From positions 62,001 to 126,000 of the forward strand of contig SFEG01000009.1 in assembly GCA_004558025.1 (NCBI GenBank): a stretch of DNA of 64,000 bases. The letters run 5' to 3'. Each line of letters starts with the position of its first letter. Positions within the stretch are counted from its first letter, which is position 1. The notes beneath the pieces are model-generated. The model was given only the letters and a program-made list of their open reading frames with translations. It was not told where the DNA came from and did not search any database. The DNA is from Clostridiales bacterium (GTDB lineage: Bacteria; Bacillota; Clostridia; Oscillospirales; Oscillospiraceae). Positions 16,167 to 24,392 of this stretch are shown piece after piece. The position numbers and the translations under genes were made by a program.

Positions 16167-18236
16167 TTGAGAAGAATTGCGCTATGGGAGGCAAAGCATC
16201 CCAAAACGGTTATAATAGCGTCGCTTTTGCTGCTTATCCCCGCGCTTTTGGGCTTTTTGGGAACAAAGGTAAACTACGATATACTCTCGTATCTTCCCGA
16301 CGAACTCGAATCCGTGCAGGGCGAGCAGGTGCTGGATAAAACGTTCAACACTGCCGGAATATCCATAGTCATAACCGAAAACATGCAGCCGAAGCAGACG
16401 CTGGCGCTGAAAAACGAAATACTCAAGGTTGACGGCGTGTCCTCGGTCATCTGGGTCGACACCATTGCCGATATCGGCATCCCGGCCGATATCCTGCCCG
16501 ATGTTCTGAAGAATATTTTCTACAGTGCCGACGGCAGTCAGACGATGATGCTCGTGCGATACGACAACACAGGCTCGGACGACAGTCAGCTCAAGGCCAT
16601 CGCGCAGATAAAAACGCTGCTGGGCAAAAATCAGTTCCTGAGCGGCCTGTCCGTCGTCGTTGACGATACACGCGAGATCGCCGAAACTCAGGCACCGCTT
16701 TACATCGCCGTCGCCGTCGTTCTGGCGCTCATCGTCATGAGCGTTCTCATGGAGTCGTGGTTTCAGCCGCTCATCATCCTGTTTTCGCTCGGCCTTGCCG
16801 TTATTTACAACATGGGAACGAATATCTTCCTCGGGCAGATATCGTTTATAACCCAATGCGTCGCGGCTGTTCTGCAGCTCGGCGTTACGATGGACTATTC
16901 CATATTCCTTATAGACCGCTATGCCGAGGAAAAGCAGCATTTCGACACGCGCGAGGACGCCATGGCCGAGACCGTTACGGTGTCCATGACGGCGCTCATG
17001 GGAAGCTCGCTGACGACGGTGTTCGGCTTTTTGGCGCTGTGCTTTATGAAGCTGGGGCTCGGATTCGATATCGGCTTTGTCATGGCAAAGGGCGTTGTTC
17101 TCGGCATACTGACGGTAATATTCATTCTCCCGTCGGTTGTGCTGCTGTTTGAAAAGCAGATAATAAAATACCGCCACCGCAGCTTCGTGCCGAACTTTAC
17201 GAGGCTTAATAGATTCACACTCAGGCATAGAAAGGCCTTTGCGCTGCTGTTTTTGGCGCTGCTCGCTCCGACGTATTTCCTTCAGAAGAATATTGACCTG
17301 TACTACAGCATGGATAAGGCGCTGCCGTCGTATCTTACCTCGATGGAGGGGCTGAGTAAGCTCAAAACGGACTTCGGCATGGCCTGCACGCAGTTTATAA
17401 TAATTGACGATGACATGCCCGCCGATAAGCTCATCGAAATGGAGCGAAAGCTCCAGAGCCTTGACGGCGTATCGTCTCTGCTCGCTTATAACTCGATCGT
17501 GGGCGCGGCTATCCCGGATGATATCATCCCGGACGATATCATGTCGCTGTGCAAGCAGGACGGAAAGCAGCTTATGATGATAAACTCAAGCTACGGCGCC
17601 GCGACCGATGAGCTCACAGCACAGCTTGATGAGATGGACTCGATAGTTAAATCCTACGACCCCGATGCCTATATAACCGGCGAGGGCGCGATAACTCAGG
17701 GGCTTATTGACACGACGGATGTTGACTTTGCAGTCACGGCGGTGCTGTCCATTGCGGCGATATTCATCCTCATCGCAATATGCTTCAAGTCGCCGACGCT
17801 GCCGGTAATACTTGTTCTGTCCATTGAGCTTGCCATATGGATAAACCTCTCGATAAGCGTCATTATGGGCAGGGAGGCCTCGTTTGTCGATCCCACGGTC
17901 GTAAACTGCGTGCAGCTCGGCGCGACGGTCGACTATGCGATACTTCTGACGACGCGCTTTCGTGAGGAGCTGCGGCATCTGCCGCGCGACGAGGCGATGC
18001 TCAAGGCCGTTGCCGCGGCTCAGCAGTCGATATTCCAAAGCGCGGGTGTGTTCTTCGCCGCGACCTTCGGGGTATACCTCGTCTGCGATATCTATATCGT
18101 TCGCGGCATGTGCGCCCTGCTTGCGCGTGGCGCGATAATAAGCGAGATCGTTATAATATTCCTGCTGTCGCCCGTGCTGTGCGTGTGCGAGAGCCTGATC
18201 GCAAAAACGACCCCGAGCTGGAGGTTAAAAACATGA
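16167..18236 (+). CDS. MMPL/RND family transporter
   Basis: A 689-residue inner-membrane transporter of the MMPL branch of the RND superfamily, predicted to export a lipid or hydrophobic compound using the proton gradient. Two similar halves each contain one helix, a large extracellular domain and a five-helix bundle. The first bundle holds the proton-relay motif VTMDYSIFLIDRY, the second ATVDYAILLTTRF (GxxxDY type). TTG 16167 is the likely start, with AGAGGT about 8 bases upstream; a GTG at 16152 is the alternative. The stop overlaps the lipoprotein start (ATGA). Confidence 0.92.
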   Translation: MRRIALWEAKHPKTVIIASLLLLIPALLGFLGTKVNYDILSYLPDELESVQGEQVLDKTFNTAGISIVITENMQPKQTLALKNEILKVDGVSSVIWVDTIADIGIPADILPDVLKNIFYSADGSQTMMLVRYDNTGSDDSQLKAIAQIKTLLGKNQFLSGLSVVVDDTREIAETQAPLYIAVAVVLALIVMSVLMESWFQPLIILFSLGLAVIYNMGTNIFLGQISFITQCVAAVLQLGVTMDYSIFLIDRYAEEKQHFDTREDAMAETVTVSMTALMGSSLTTVFGFLALCFMKLGLGFDIGFVMAKGVVLGILTVIFILPSVVLLFEKQIIKYRHRSFVPNFTRLNRFTLRHRKAFALLFLALLAPTYFLQKNIDLYYSMDKALPSYLTSMEGLSKLKTDFGMACTQFIIIDDDMPADKLIEMERKLQSLDGVSSLLAYNSIVGAAIPDDIIPDDIMSLCKQDGKQLMMINSSYGAATDELTAQLDEMDSIVKSYDPDAYITGEGAITQGLIDTTDVDFAVTAVLSIAAIFILIAICFKSPTLPVILVLSIELAIWINLSISVIMGREASFVDPTVVNCVQLGATVDYAILLTTRFREELRHLPRDEAMLKAVAAAQQSIFQSAGVFFAATFGVYLVCDIYIVRGMCALLARGAIISEIVIIFLLSPVLCVCESLIAKTTPSWRLKT

Positions 18237-19807
18237 AAGCTAAACGATATATTGCCCTGCTGCTGGCTCTGAGCATGCTGCTCGCACTGCTGTCCGGCTG
18301 CGGAAAAAAGGACGACGGCAAGGCCGAGAATACGCCCGCGCCGACAAAGCATCCCGAGTATGAGTTGACGGATAACGCCGTCAACAAAGAGGAGACCGTT
18401 TATATAAACATATCTCCCGACGGCGAGGTGAAAAAGGTCAGCGTCACCGACAGGCTGCACACAGATATGCCGCAGGTGCGAGTTGAGGATAAAAGCAGCC
18501 TAGGCGATATTCAGGACGTGAAGACCTTCCTTGAACCCGTAAAAGACGGCGATAAGCTGTATTGGGATATGGATTCGACAGATCTGTATTACTCGGGAAG
18601 CACCGATGACGCGCCGCCCATGAAGATATCCGTCAGCTACACGCTCGACGGCAAGGAAATAAAGGGCTCGTCTCTTGCCGGAAAAAGCGGCAATGTGACG
18701 ATAAAAATAAGTGCGCAGAACACGCTGAAAAAATCGGTCAGCGTCAGCAGCGGCACATATGATATTGCCTGCCCCATGCTGTTTATCTGCGGCATGATAC
18801 TGCCGGATGAGAATTTCAGCGAGGTATCTACCCCCAACGGAGTGCTCCTGAGCGACGGAACACGTCAGCTCGTGTTCTTCGCCGGCGTTCCCGGCATGAA
18901 CGACAGCCTGGGGCTCGACCAGCTCGGCATCCCGCTTACAGAAACGCTCGGCGGCAGCGAGTACACCGTCACCGCAAAGGCCGAGAATTTTGCGCTCGGC
19001 AACATGATGTTCGTGGCAGTGCCCTTTTCCTCGATATCCTCTCTCGGACCGGATGATATAAAGGTCGGGACCGAGAGCGTCAAGGGTATGCTCAGCGATA
19101 TCCAGGGGCTCATGGGTGCGTTCAATTCCCTGAATCTCAGCGATATGGTGCAGATGCTCTACGGCGACGCGCAGCAGATAGAGCAGCTTGTAAACTCCGT
19201 CGGCAGAGCCGCGCAGCTTTATAAGGAGAACAAGGCGCTCATTGACGTTTTGAATAAATATGTCAACGAGGGAAACCTCGCAAAGCTTGAAAATCTCCTG
19301 GCGGATATGCAGCGCATTGACACAAGCCGCCTGCAAACGCTTGCGCAGTTTACGCATCTCAAGGAGCTTCTGGAGCTCCTCGGCAAGTTCAACACAAACA
19401 TCGGCGCGCTCGCGCAGTTCACGCGCGATTATCTCGATATGGCGCCGACGTTCGAAAACTTAAACCGAGACCTGTCCTCGCCGGAGGTGCAGCAGTCGCT
19501 TAACAATCTGCCGACGATCATAAGCGAGCTGCAAAACCTCGTGAACGTCATGCACGCAAGTCAGGAAATGCTCGAGCGCATGACCGGAATGCTCGGCGGC
19601 GAGAGCATAAACAGGATAATCGAATTTACGCAGAAGCTTGAGAACAGCGTGAGCATCGAAACGCTCACAAAGGCTCAGCAGCAGTCGCTCACCGAGCGCA
19701 TGCAGGCATGGATAGATTTCGGCAACAGCTATGATATCTTCACTCAGCGCACCGAGAAAATGACCTCAACCGTCGTGTTCGTGTACAAATCCGAAGCGAT
19801 AGGCTAA
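18233..19807 (+). CDS. Lipoprotein partner of the MMPL transporter
   Basis: A 524-residue surface lipoprotein. The signal peptide ends in the lipobox LLSGC (Cys about residue 22). The first half is beta-rich (VYINISPDGEVKKVSVTDRL). The second half is almost entirely helical with heptad-like leucines, from about residue 290 on, and may form a long coiled coil. I do not recognise a named family. The ATGA overlap with the transporter gene and an AGGAGG-like site say they are made together. An adaptor outside the membrane is a plausible job, but that is inference. Confidence 0.75.
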   Translation: MKAKRYIALLLALSMLLALLSGCGKKDDGKAENTPAPTKHPEYELTDNAVNKEETVYINISPDGEVKKVSVTDRLHTDMPQVRVEDKSSLGDIQDVKTFLEPVKDGDKLYWDMDSTDLYYSGSTDDAPPMKISVSYTLDGKEIKGSSLAGKSGNVTIKISAQNTLKKSVSVSSGTYDIACPMLFICGMILPDENFSEVSTPNGVLLSDGTRQLVFFAGVPGMNDSLGLDQLGIPLTETLGGSEYTVTAKAENFALGNMMFVAVPFSSISSLGPDDIKVGTESVKGMLSDIQGLMGAFNSLNLSDMVQMLYGDAQQIEQLVNSVGRAAQLYKENKALIDVLNKYVNEGNLAKLENLLADMQRIDTSRLQTLAQFTHLKELLELLGKFNTNIGALAQFTRDYLDMAPTFENLNRDLSSPEVQQSLNNLPTIISELQNLVNVMHASQEMLERMTGMLGGESINRIIEFTQKLENSVSIETLTKAQQQSLTERMQAWIDFGNSYDIFTQRTEKMTSTVVFVYKSEAIG

Positions 19808-19810
19808 ATA

Positions 19811-19839
19811 AAAAAAGACCGCATGTGGCGGTCTTTTTT
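19811..19839. terminator. Bidirectional intrinsic terminator
   Basis: A 12-bp stem (19811-19822 with 19828-19839) flanked by A6 and T6, between converging genes. Confidence 0.88.
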
Positions 19840-19849
19840 ATTATATGTA

Positions 19850-20335
19850 TTATTCTGTCCAGAATATTGAGTCGTCGTTTTTGACCCATTCGTCGACATC
19901 GACGATGCTGAACGTATCCTCACCGGTGCGGATTATGACGCGCTCTATGCCGGCATTTATGACCTGGCGGCGGCACATCGAGCAGCTTGTGGCATTTGTA
20001 AGCAGCTCGTGCGTCTGCGCGTCGCGGCCGACGAGATACAGCGTCGAGCCGATCATGTCGCGCCTTGAAGCAGAGATTATCGCGTTTGCCTCGGCGTGCA
20101 CGCTGCGGCAAAGCTCGTACCGCTCGCCGGAGGGTATCTTCATCTCGGCCCTCGCGCAGCGCCCGGCGTCGGTGCAGTTTATTCTGCCGCGCGGTGCGCC
20201 GTTATATCCTGTCGAAATGATCTCGTCATTGCGCACGATTATCGCGCCGTACATCCTCCTCAGGCAGGTCGAGCGCTGCAAAACGGCGTCGGCGATATCG
20301 AGATAGTAGTTTTCCTTGCTTGTGCGCTTATCCAT
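19850..20335 (-). CDS. dCMP deaminase family protein (ComEB-like)
   Basis: A 161-residue zinc-dependent deaminase, most like deoxycytidylate deaminase, which makes dUMP for thymidylate synthesis. The zinc site is visible as SVHAEANAI (His and catalytic Glu) and SCSMCRRQ; the usual PCxxC Pro is Ser here. The STGYNGAPRG segment is the substrate-binding loop typical of dCMP deaminases, and RRMYGAIIV opens the domain. Transcribed alone. Confidence 0.88.
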   Translation of the reverse strand: MDKRTSKENYYLDIADAVLQRSTCLRRMYGAIIVRNDEIISTGYNGAPRGRINCTDAGRCARAEMKIPSGERYELCRSVHAEANAIISASRRDMIGSTLYLVGRDAQTHELLTNATSCSMCRRQVINAGIERVIIRTGEDTFSIVDVDEWVKNDDSIFWTE

Positions 20336-20368
20336 AAGACCGTCCTCCGAAAGCGATGATACACCATT

Positions 20369-21241
20369 TTACTGTTTCTGCGCCTTTTCGTCAATAGCGC
20401 TGCTGTTTTTGATGTGATTTCCTATGATCTCGGATACCTCGGATATCGTCACGAAGGCGCTCACGTCCGCTTCGTTTATGATGCGCTTGAGCTGGCTGAC
20501 CTCAACACGGGTGATGACGCAGTACAAAACGGTTTTTGTGCTGCCGGACACCAGACCCTCGGCGGAGATAAATGTGCAGGTGCGCCCGAGCTGCTGATAA
20601 ATAGTATCAGCAATGTCGTTTGCGTGGTCGGTTATTATCATCGCGGCCTTGGCCTGCTCCATGCCCTCCTGCACGATGTCGATAAGCTTGAAGGTGATGA
20701 AATAGGTCAGAAGCGAGAGCATCGCCCTGTCCCAACCGAAGAGAATGCCGGCGGTTATGTAGATAAAAATGTTTATCATGAATATGATCTGACCCGTGGA
20801 TGCGCTGACGTTTTTGGAAAGCAGCATCGCGGCGATCTCCGTGCCGTCAAGGCAGCCGCCGTGGCGCAGCACCGTGCCGACGCCGATGCCGAGCAGAACC
20901 CCGCCGAAAACGACGGCAAGAAGCTCGGAGCTCGTCACTGTCGGGATGAGCTTGCAGACCTCAAGAAAACCCGAGAACGCAGCCATCGCGATAACGGCGC
21001 GCAGTAAAAATCTTTTGCCCAGCGCTTTGTATCCAACGAAGAAAAACGGGATGTTTATGACGATGACGAGTATGCTCAGCCGTATGCCGGATAAGTAGCT
21101 TATCATCATGCTCACGCCCGTCACGCCGCCGTCGAGGATCGTGTTCGGAATCAGAAAGCACTCGATGGAAAACGCGGCGCAGGCAGCGCCGATGATTATC
21201 ATGACAACGGGGAAGAGCTGCTCTTTGAAAAAGCGCTTCAT
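20369..21241 (-). CDS. YitT family membrane protein
   Basis: A 290-residue protein with a five-to-six-helix N-terminal DUF161 domain and a C-terminal cytosolic DUF2179 domain. Family marks are NTILDGGVTGVSMMISYLSG near residue 35, GGVLLGIGVGTVLRHGGCLDGTE in the middle, and the DUF2179 core VLYCVITRVEVSQLKRII. The transported substrate is unknown. It follows the two-component pair on the same strand but is separated by a strong inverted repeat. Confidence 0.92.
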   Translation of the reverse strand: MKRFFKEQLFPVVMIIIGAACAAFSIECFLIPNTILDGGVTGVSMMISYLSGIRLSILVIVINIPFFFVGYKALGKRFLLRAVIAMAAFSGFLEVCKLIPTVTSSELLAVVFGGVLLGIGVGTVLRHGGCLDGTEIAAMLLSKNVSASTGQIIFMINIFIYITAGILFGWDRAMLSLLTYFITFKLIDIVQEGMEQAKAAMIITDHANDIADTIYQQLGRTCTFISAEGLVSGSTKTVLYCVITRVEVSQLKRIINEADVSAFVTISEVSEIIGNHIKNSSAIDEKAQKQ

Positions 21242-21267
21242 TGCTTCACCTTCCTGATATAATATAA

Positions 21268-21300
21268 AAATTGCGATATAAGCATATTATACCGCAATTT
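21268..21300 (-). terminator. Long AT-rich inverted repeat, terminator or operator
   Basis: AAATTGCGATATA (21268-21280) and TATACCGCAATTT (21288-21300) form 13-base arms with one mismatch and a 7-base loop. On the minus strand it is followed by TTATATTATAT, so it can end the kdpDE-like transcript; it also contains a TATAAT that could serve YitT. Confidence 0.55.
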
Positions 21301-21332
21301 AAATCCAATTGAGTAAACTAAGGGTAAACCAT

Positions 21333-22040
21333 TCAGTCACCCTCGACCATTCGGTAGCCCACGCCGATCTCGGTAAAGATATACTGCGGCTCGGCGGGGC
21401 TTTTTTCGATCTTGCGGCGGATGTTTGCCATATGCACGCGCAGCGACTGGTTGTTGCCGCGGGTGCCGGGACCCCACAGCTCCTTGATTATATAATCATA
21501 GGTCAGCACCTTTCCGGCGCATTTGCCAAGCAGCGCGACTATCTTGTATTCGTTCTGCGTAAGGCCGACATTCTGACCGTTAACGAGTACCTGATGCTTA
21601 TCATAGTCGATCTCAAGATCTCCGGACTTGAACTTACCGGTGGTAGCGATGGTCTCATTTGCAAGACCCGTGCGGGTATGTCGGATGGCGGTGCGTATGC
21701 GTGCAAGCAGCTCGCCTGCGCCGAAGGGTTTTGCTATATAGTCGTCCGCGCCGAGGTCCAGGGCCTCGACCTTGTCGCGCTCATGCGAGCGGGCTGAGAC
21801 AACAACTATGGGCAGAAGCGTCCATTCGCGCACGCTTTTTATGATCTGAAGCCCGTCGATATCGGGCAGACCGAGGTCGAGAACGATAAGGTCAGGACAG
21901 TGCGAGGTTATCATAGAATACGCCTCCGCGCCGGAGCGCGCGACGATAACATCGTAATCGTTCGAGGTGAGTATGGTGCGCAGAAAGTTCGATATGCTGC
22001 GCTCGTCTTCAACGATGAGTATCTTGTCACGTATGTTCAT
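21333..22040 (-). CDS. OmpR/KdpE-type response regulator
   Basis: A 235-residue response regulator: receiver domain with KILIVEDE (acidic pocket), phospho-acceptor Asp in LIVLDLGLPDIDG, and KPF switch Lys; winged-helix output domain from about residue 135, ending YIFTEIGVGYRM, which is typical of KdpE. Start at 22040 overlaps the kinase stop (ATGA), with a GGAGGAGG site. It should be phosphorylated by the kinase encoded just upstream. No kdpFABC potassium pump is nearby, so its targets are elsewhere. Confidence 0.9.
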   Translation of the reverse strand: MNIRDKILIVEDERSISNFLRTILTSNDYDVIVARSGAEAYSMITSHCPDLIVLDLGLPDIDGLQIIKSVREWTLLPIVVVSARSHERDKVEALDLGADDYIAKPFGAGELLARIRTAIRHTRTGLANETIATTGKFKSGDLEIDYDKHQVLVNGQNVGLTQNEYKIVALLGKCAGKVLTYDYIIKELWGPGTRGNNQSLRVHMANIRRKIEKSPAEPQYIFTEIGVGYRMVEGD

Positions 22041-23125
22041 TCTTCGTCCTCCTCCATGGGTATTGTGAAAGTGAATACGGCGCCGCCTTCGGGGCGGTTT
22101 GCCGCGCTTATTGTTCCGCCGTGAGCGGCAACTATCGCCTGACATGCGGCAAGGCCTATGCCGCGGAATCTGTTGCTGTCGAATGTTTTGCCGTCCTCCG
22201 GATCGATCTGTCCGCGGAACAGAACCGGTATTATAGCGGGATCAAGTCCCGCGCCGTTGTCCGCAACCGAGACCAGAGCCTGCCTGCCGCTGCATTTTAC
22301 GTCAAGACAAAGCTCCGTCATCCCCTCGGCGTGCTTTGCGGCGTTGTCCAAAAGGTTCATGATGACCTGCTCTATGAGCATTGCGTCGACGTTTACCATA
22401 AGCGGCTCGTCGGGTATGCTTACCTTGAGATTTACAGCCGAGTGGCGCTTCTTGAAGTTTGCTATGCACTCGCTGAGGATCTCCTCGATAAGCTCAGGGC
22501 TTTTTTCGATATTGGCCTGCTCGGTTCCGCTCATGCGAGTTATCGAAAGCAGATTCTCGACCATTCGAACGAGCCACTCGGCATCCTGCTTGGCGTCGCC
22601 CAAAAGCTCGACCTTTTCCGGGTGAGAAAGGTGCTCGTCCTCGTTCATGACCGTGTCGATCGAACCGATTATAGAGGTCAGCGGCGTGCGCAGGTCGTGC
22701 GATATCGCGCGCAGAAGGTCTGCTCGCAGCTTTGCCTGCGCGGCTTCATGGCGGAGTTTTTCCTGCTCGCGCGAACGGGTCGTCAGCGTCGATATGACGA
22801 TCGAGACCGTAAGCATGGTTAAAAACGTTATCGGATAGCCGTATATGGAGAAGTTGAGCTTCATGTACGGATATGTAAAAGCGTAGTTTACGCCGATGAC
22901 GCTTATGAGAGATGCGACAATTCCGTAGAAATATCCGTCCGTCATCAGCGAAATGATAAGCACCGCGAGAATAAATATCATCGGAACGAAGGTATCCGTC
23001 GTTCCGACGCGGCTGAGCGAGGAGCACAGTACCCACGCGACGCCGAGCATTATTGTAAATATCAGCCAGTTGCGCACCGTACGCAGTATTTCGTTTTCGA
23101 TTTTATGATGTTTTCTCGTTTTCAT
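22037..23125 (-). CDS. KdpD-like sensor histidine kinase, short form
   Basis: A 362-residue membrane kinase. Four closely spaced N-terminal helices (DUF4118 type, about residues 17-110) precede the dimerisation domain with phospho-His in LLRAISHDLRTPLTSIIG, then the N box MNLLDNAAKHAEG, G1 VADNGAGLDP and G2 RGIGLAACQAIV. The large N-terminal KdpD sensor and Usp domains are absent, so it corresponds to the C-terminal half of classical KdpD. Forms an operon with the regulator at 21333. Signal unknown; ion or envelope stress is a guess from the family. Confidence 0.88.
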   Translation of the reverse strand: MKTRKHHKIENEILRTVRNWLIFTIMLGVAWVLCSSLSRVGTTDTFVPMIFILAVLIISLMTDGYFYGIVASLISVIGVNYAFTYPYMKLNFSIYGYPITFLTMLTVSIVISTLTTRSREQEKLRHEAAQAKLRADLLRAISHDLRTPLTSIIGSIDTVMNEDEHLSHPEKVELLGDAKQDAEWLVRMVENLLSITRMSGTEQANIEKSPELIEEILSECIANFKKRHSAVNLKVSIPDEPLMVNVDAMLIEQVIMNLLDNAAKHAEGMTELCLDVKCSGRQALVSVADNGAGLDPAIIPVLFRGQIDPEDGKTFDSNRFRGIGLAACQAIVAAHGGTISAANRPEGGAVFTFTIPMEEDEE

Positions 23126-23203
23126 AAGTTAATTATAGCATATACCATATTAAGACTGTGTTAAGAAATTTATACGTGCTTGACAGAGTTTTTGCAAAGG
23201 CTG

Positions 23204-23232
23204 TTGACAAATCCAGCGGTATGGCGTATTAT
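23204..23232 (+). promoter_or_regulatory. Promoter of the cysK-cysE operon
   Basis: TTGACA (23204-23209), 17-base spacer, TATTAT (23227-23232). Transcription would begin near 23239, giving a leader of about 215 bases before cysK. Confidence 0.8.
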
Positions 23233-23246
23233 ACTAACAGCAAACC

Positions 23247-23266
23247 CCATTTGCTAAATAGGAATT
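23247..23266 (+). promoter_or_regulatory. Probable Rrf2-regulator operator in the cysK leader
   Basis: CCATTTGCTAAATAGGAATT lies just after the transcription start. The same pattern (CCA-y-TT, then AATAGGAATT) occurs twice in front of the iscR-like gene, at 40281-40300 and 40312-40332. Shared sequence is seen; binding by that regulator, or by a CymR-type paralogue, is inferred. Confidence 0.6.
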
Positions 23267-23282
23267 GAAAGGAGCGGCGGAC

Positions 23283-23366
23283 GTGCATATTGCAAACGTA
23301 ATAGTTATGAACACCTGTTGTTGTGGCATCTGCGCTTGTCGATGTCAGCGTCGTCGCATGCCTTGA
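23283..23366 (+). CDS. Cysteine-rich leader peptide of the cysK operon
   Basis: A 27-residue open frame starting GTG 23283 with AAAGGAG 8 bases upstream (an in-frame ATG at 23307 would give 19 residues). It contains a run of three Cys codons (23316-23324) and three more at 23331, 23337 and 23343, six in all, then Gln-Arg-Arg-Arg-Met-Pro. The Arg codons (23348-23357) can pair with 23391-23400, the left arm of the terminator that follows. Ribosomes waiting at Cys codons would leave that segment free and block the terminator; ribosomes that finish would cover it. This is the layout of ribosome-mediated attenuation by cysteine. Confidence 0.75.
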   Translation: MHIANVIVMNTCCCGICACRCQRRRMP

Positions 23367-23423
23367 TACGGTGTTAAAGCCATGTTTGCAGCGGCGATGC
23401 TTTAAGGCATCGCCGATTTTTTT
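23348..23423 (+). promoter_or_regulatory. Cysteine attenuator: antiterminator and terminator
   Basis: Terminator: CGGCGATGC (23392-23400) with GCATCGCCG (23407-23415), then T7 at 23417-23423. Antiterminator: GCGTCGTCGC (23348-23357) can pair along all ten bases with GCGGCGATGC (23391-23400), with two G-U pairs. The two structures are mutually exclusive. cysK starts 30 bases after the T-run. Confidence 0.75.
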
Positions 23424-23453
23424 ATGCCGAAATTCAGATGAGAGGAAAAAGCA

Positions 23454-24392
23454 ATGAAAATCTACAAGTCAGTATCCGAGCTCACGGGGCGTACGCCGCT
23501 CATGGAGCTGAGGAATATCGAGGATGAAAACAAGCTCTGCGCGCGGCTGCTCGCAAAGCTCGAGATGTTCAATCCCGCGGGATCGGCAAAGGATCGCGTC
23601 GCAAAGGCTATGCTTGACGATGCCGAGGCGAAGGGCCTGCTTGCTGCCGGCGGCACGATAATCGAGCCCACCAGCGGCAACACCGGCATTGGCCTTGCAT
23701 CTATAGGCGCGTCGCGCGGCTACAGGGTCATCATCGTGATGCCCGACAGCATGAGCGTTGAGCGCAGACTGCTCATGACGGCCTACGGAGCGGAGCTCGT
23801 TCTCACCGAGGGCAAAAAGGGCATGACGGGAGCCGTCGAAAAGGCAGAGGAGCTCAAGGCATCCATCCCCGGTGCCGTTATCCTCGGTCAGTTTGAAAAC
23901 CCGGCAAACCCCGCAGCGCACAGAGTCACCACCGGTCCCGAGATATGGGAGGATACCGACGGCAAGGTCGATATCTTCGTCGCGGGAGTCGGCACGGGCG
24001 GCACGATAAGCGGCGTGGGGCAGTATCTCAAAAGCCGCAAAAAGGGAGTTAAGGTCGTTGCGGTCGAGCCCGCGACCTCGCCGCTGCTGTCCGAGGGACA
24101 CGCAGGGCCGCACGGACTTCAGGGCATCGGCGCGAACTTTATCCCTAAGGCGCTCGATCAGAGCATTTATGATGAGGTAATCACCGTCTCCGACGAGGAG
24201 GCCTATACCGCGGGACGTGCGCTCGCCGCGCGCGAGGGCATACTTGCGGGCATAAGCTCCGGCGCGGCGCTGCACGCGGCGCTCGTGCTTGCAAAGCGCC
24301 CCGAAAACGCCGGAAAATGCATCGTTGCGTTTTTGCCCGACACCGGCGAGAGATATCTTTCCAGTCCAATGTTTAAGGAGGGTGACAAGTGA
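23454..24392 (+). CDS. cysK: Cysteine synthase (O-acetylserine sulfhydrylase)
   Basis: Pyridoxal-phosphate enzyme that makes cysteine from O-acetylserine and sulfide. PLP Lys46 is in NPAGSAKDRVA, the phosphate/substrate loop is TSGNTGIGLA (residues 73-82), and the glycine-rich cofactor loop is GVGTGGTISG. The ending EGILAGISSGAALHAAL is also typical. Length (312) is normal. The ATG follows the attenuator. cysE begins inside its stop codon, so both enzymes of the pathway are made from one message controlled by the Cys-rich leader. Confidence 0.97.
   Translation: MKIYKSVSELTGRTPLMELRNIEDENKLCARLLAKLEMFNPAGSAKDRVAKAMLDDAEAKGLLAAGGTIIEPTSGNTGIGLASIGASRGYRVIIVMPDSMSVERRLLMTAYGAELVLTEGKKGMTGAVEKAEELKASIPGAVILGQFENPANPAAHRVTTGPEIWEDTDGKVDIFVAGVGTGGTISGVGQYLKSRKKGVKVVAVEPATSPLLSEGHAGPHGLQGIGANFIPKALDQSIYDEVITVSDEEAYTAGRALAAREGILAGISSGAALHAALVLAKRPENAGKCIVAFLPDTGERYLSSPMFKEGDK

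Noticed and set aside
23126..23453. T-box or S-box riboswitch upstream of cysK
   Set aside because: No T-box AGGGUGGNACCGCG-like sequence and no SAM-aptamer core; the Cys-rich reading frame with exclusive hairpins explains the leader better.
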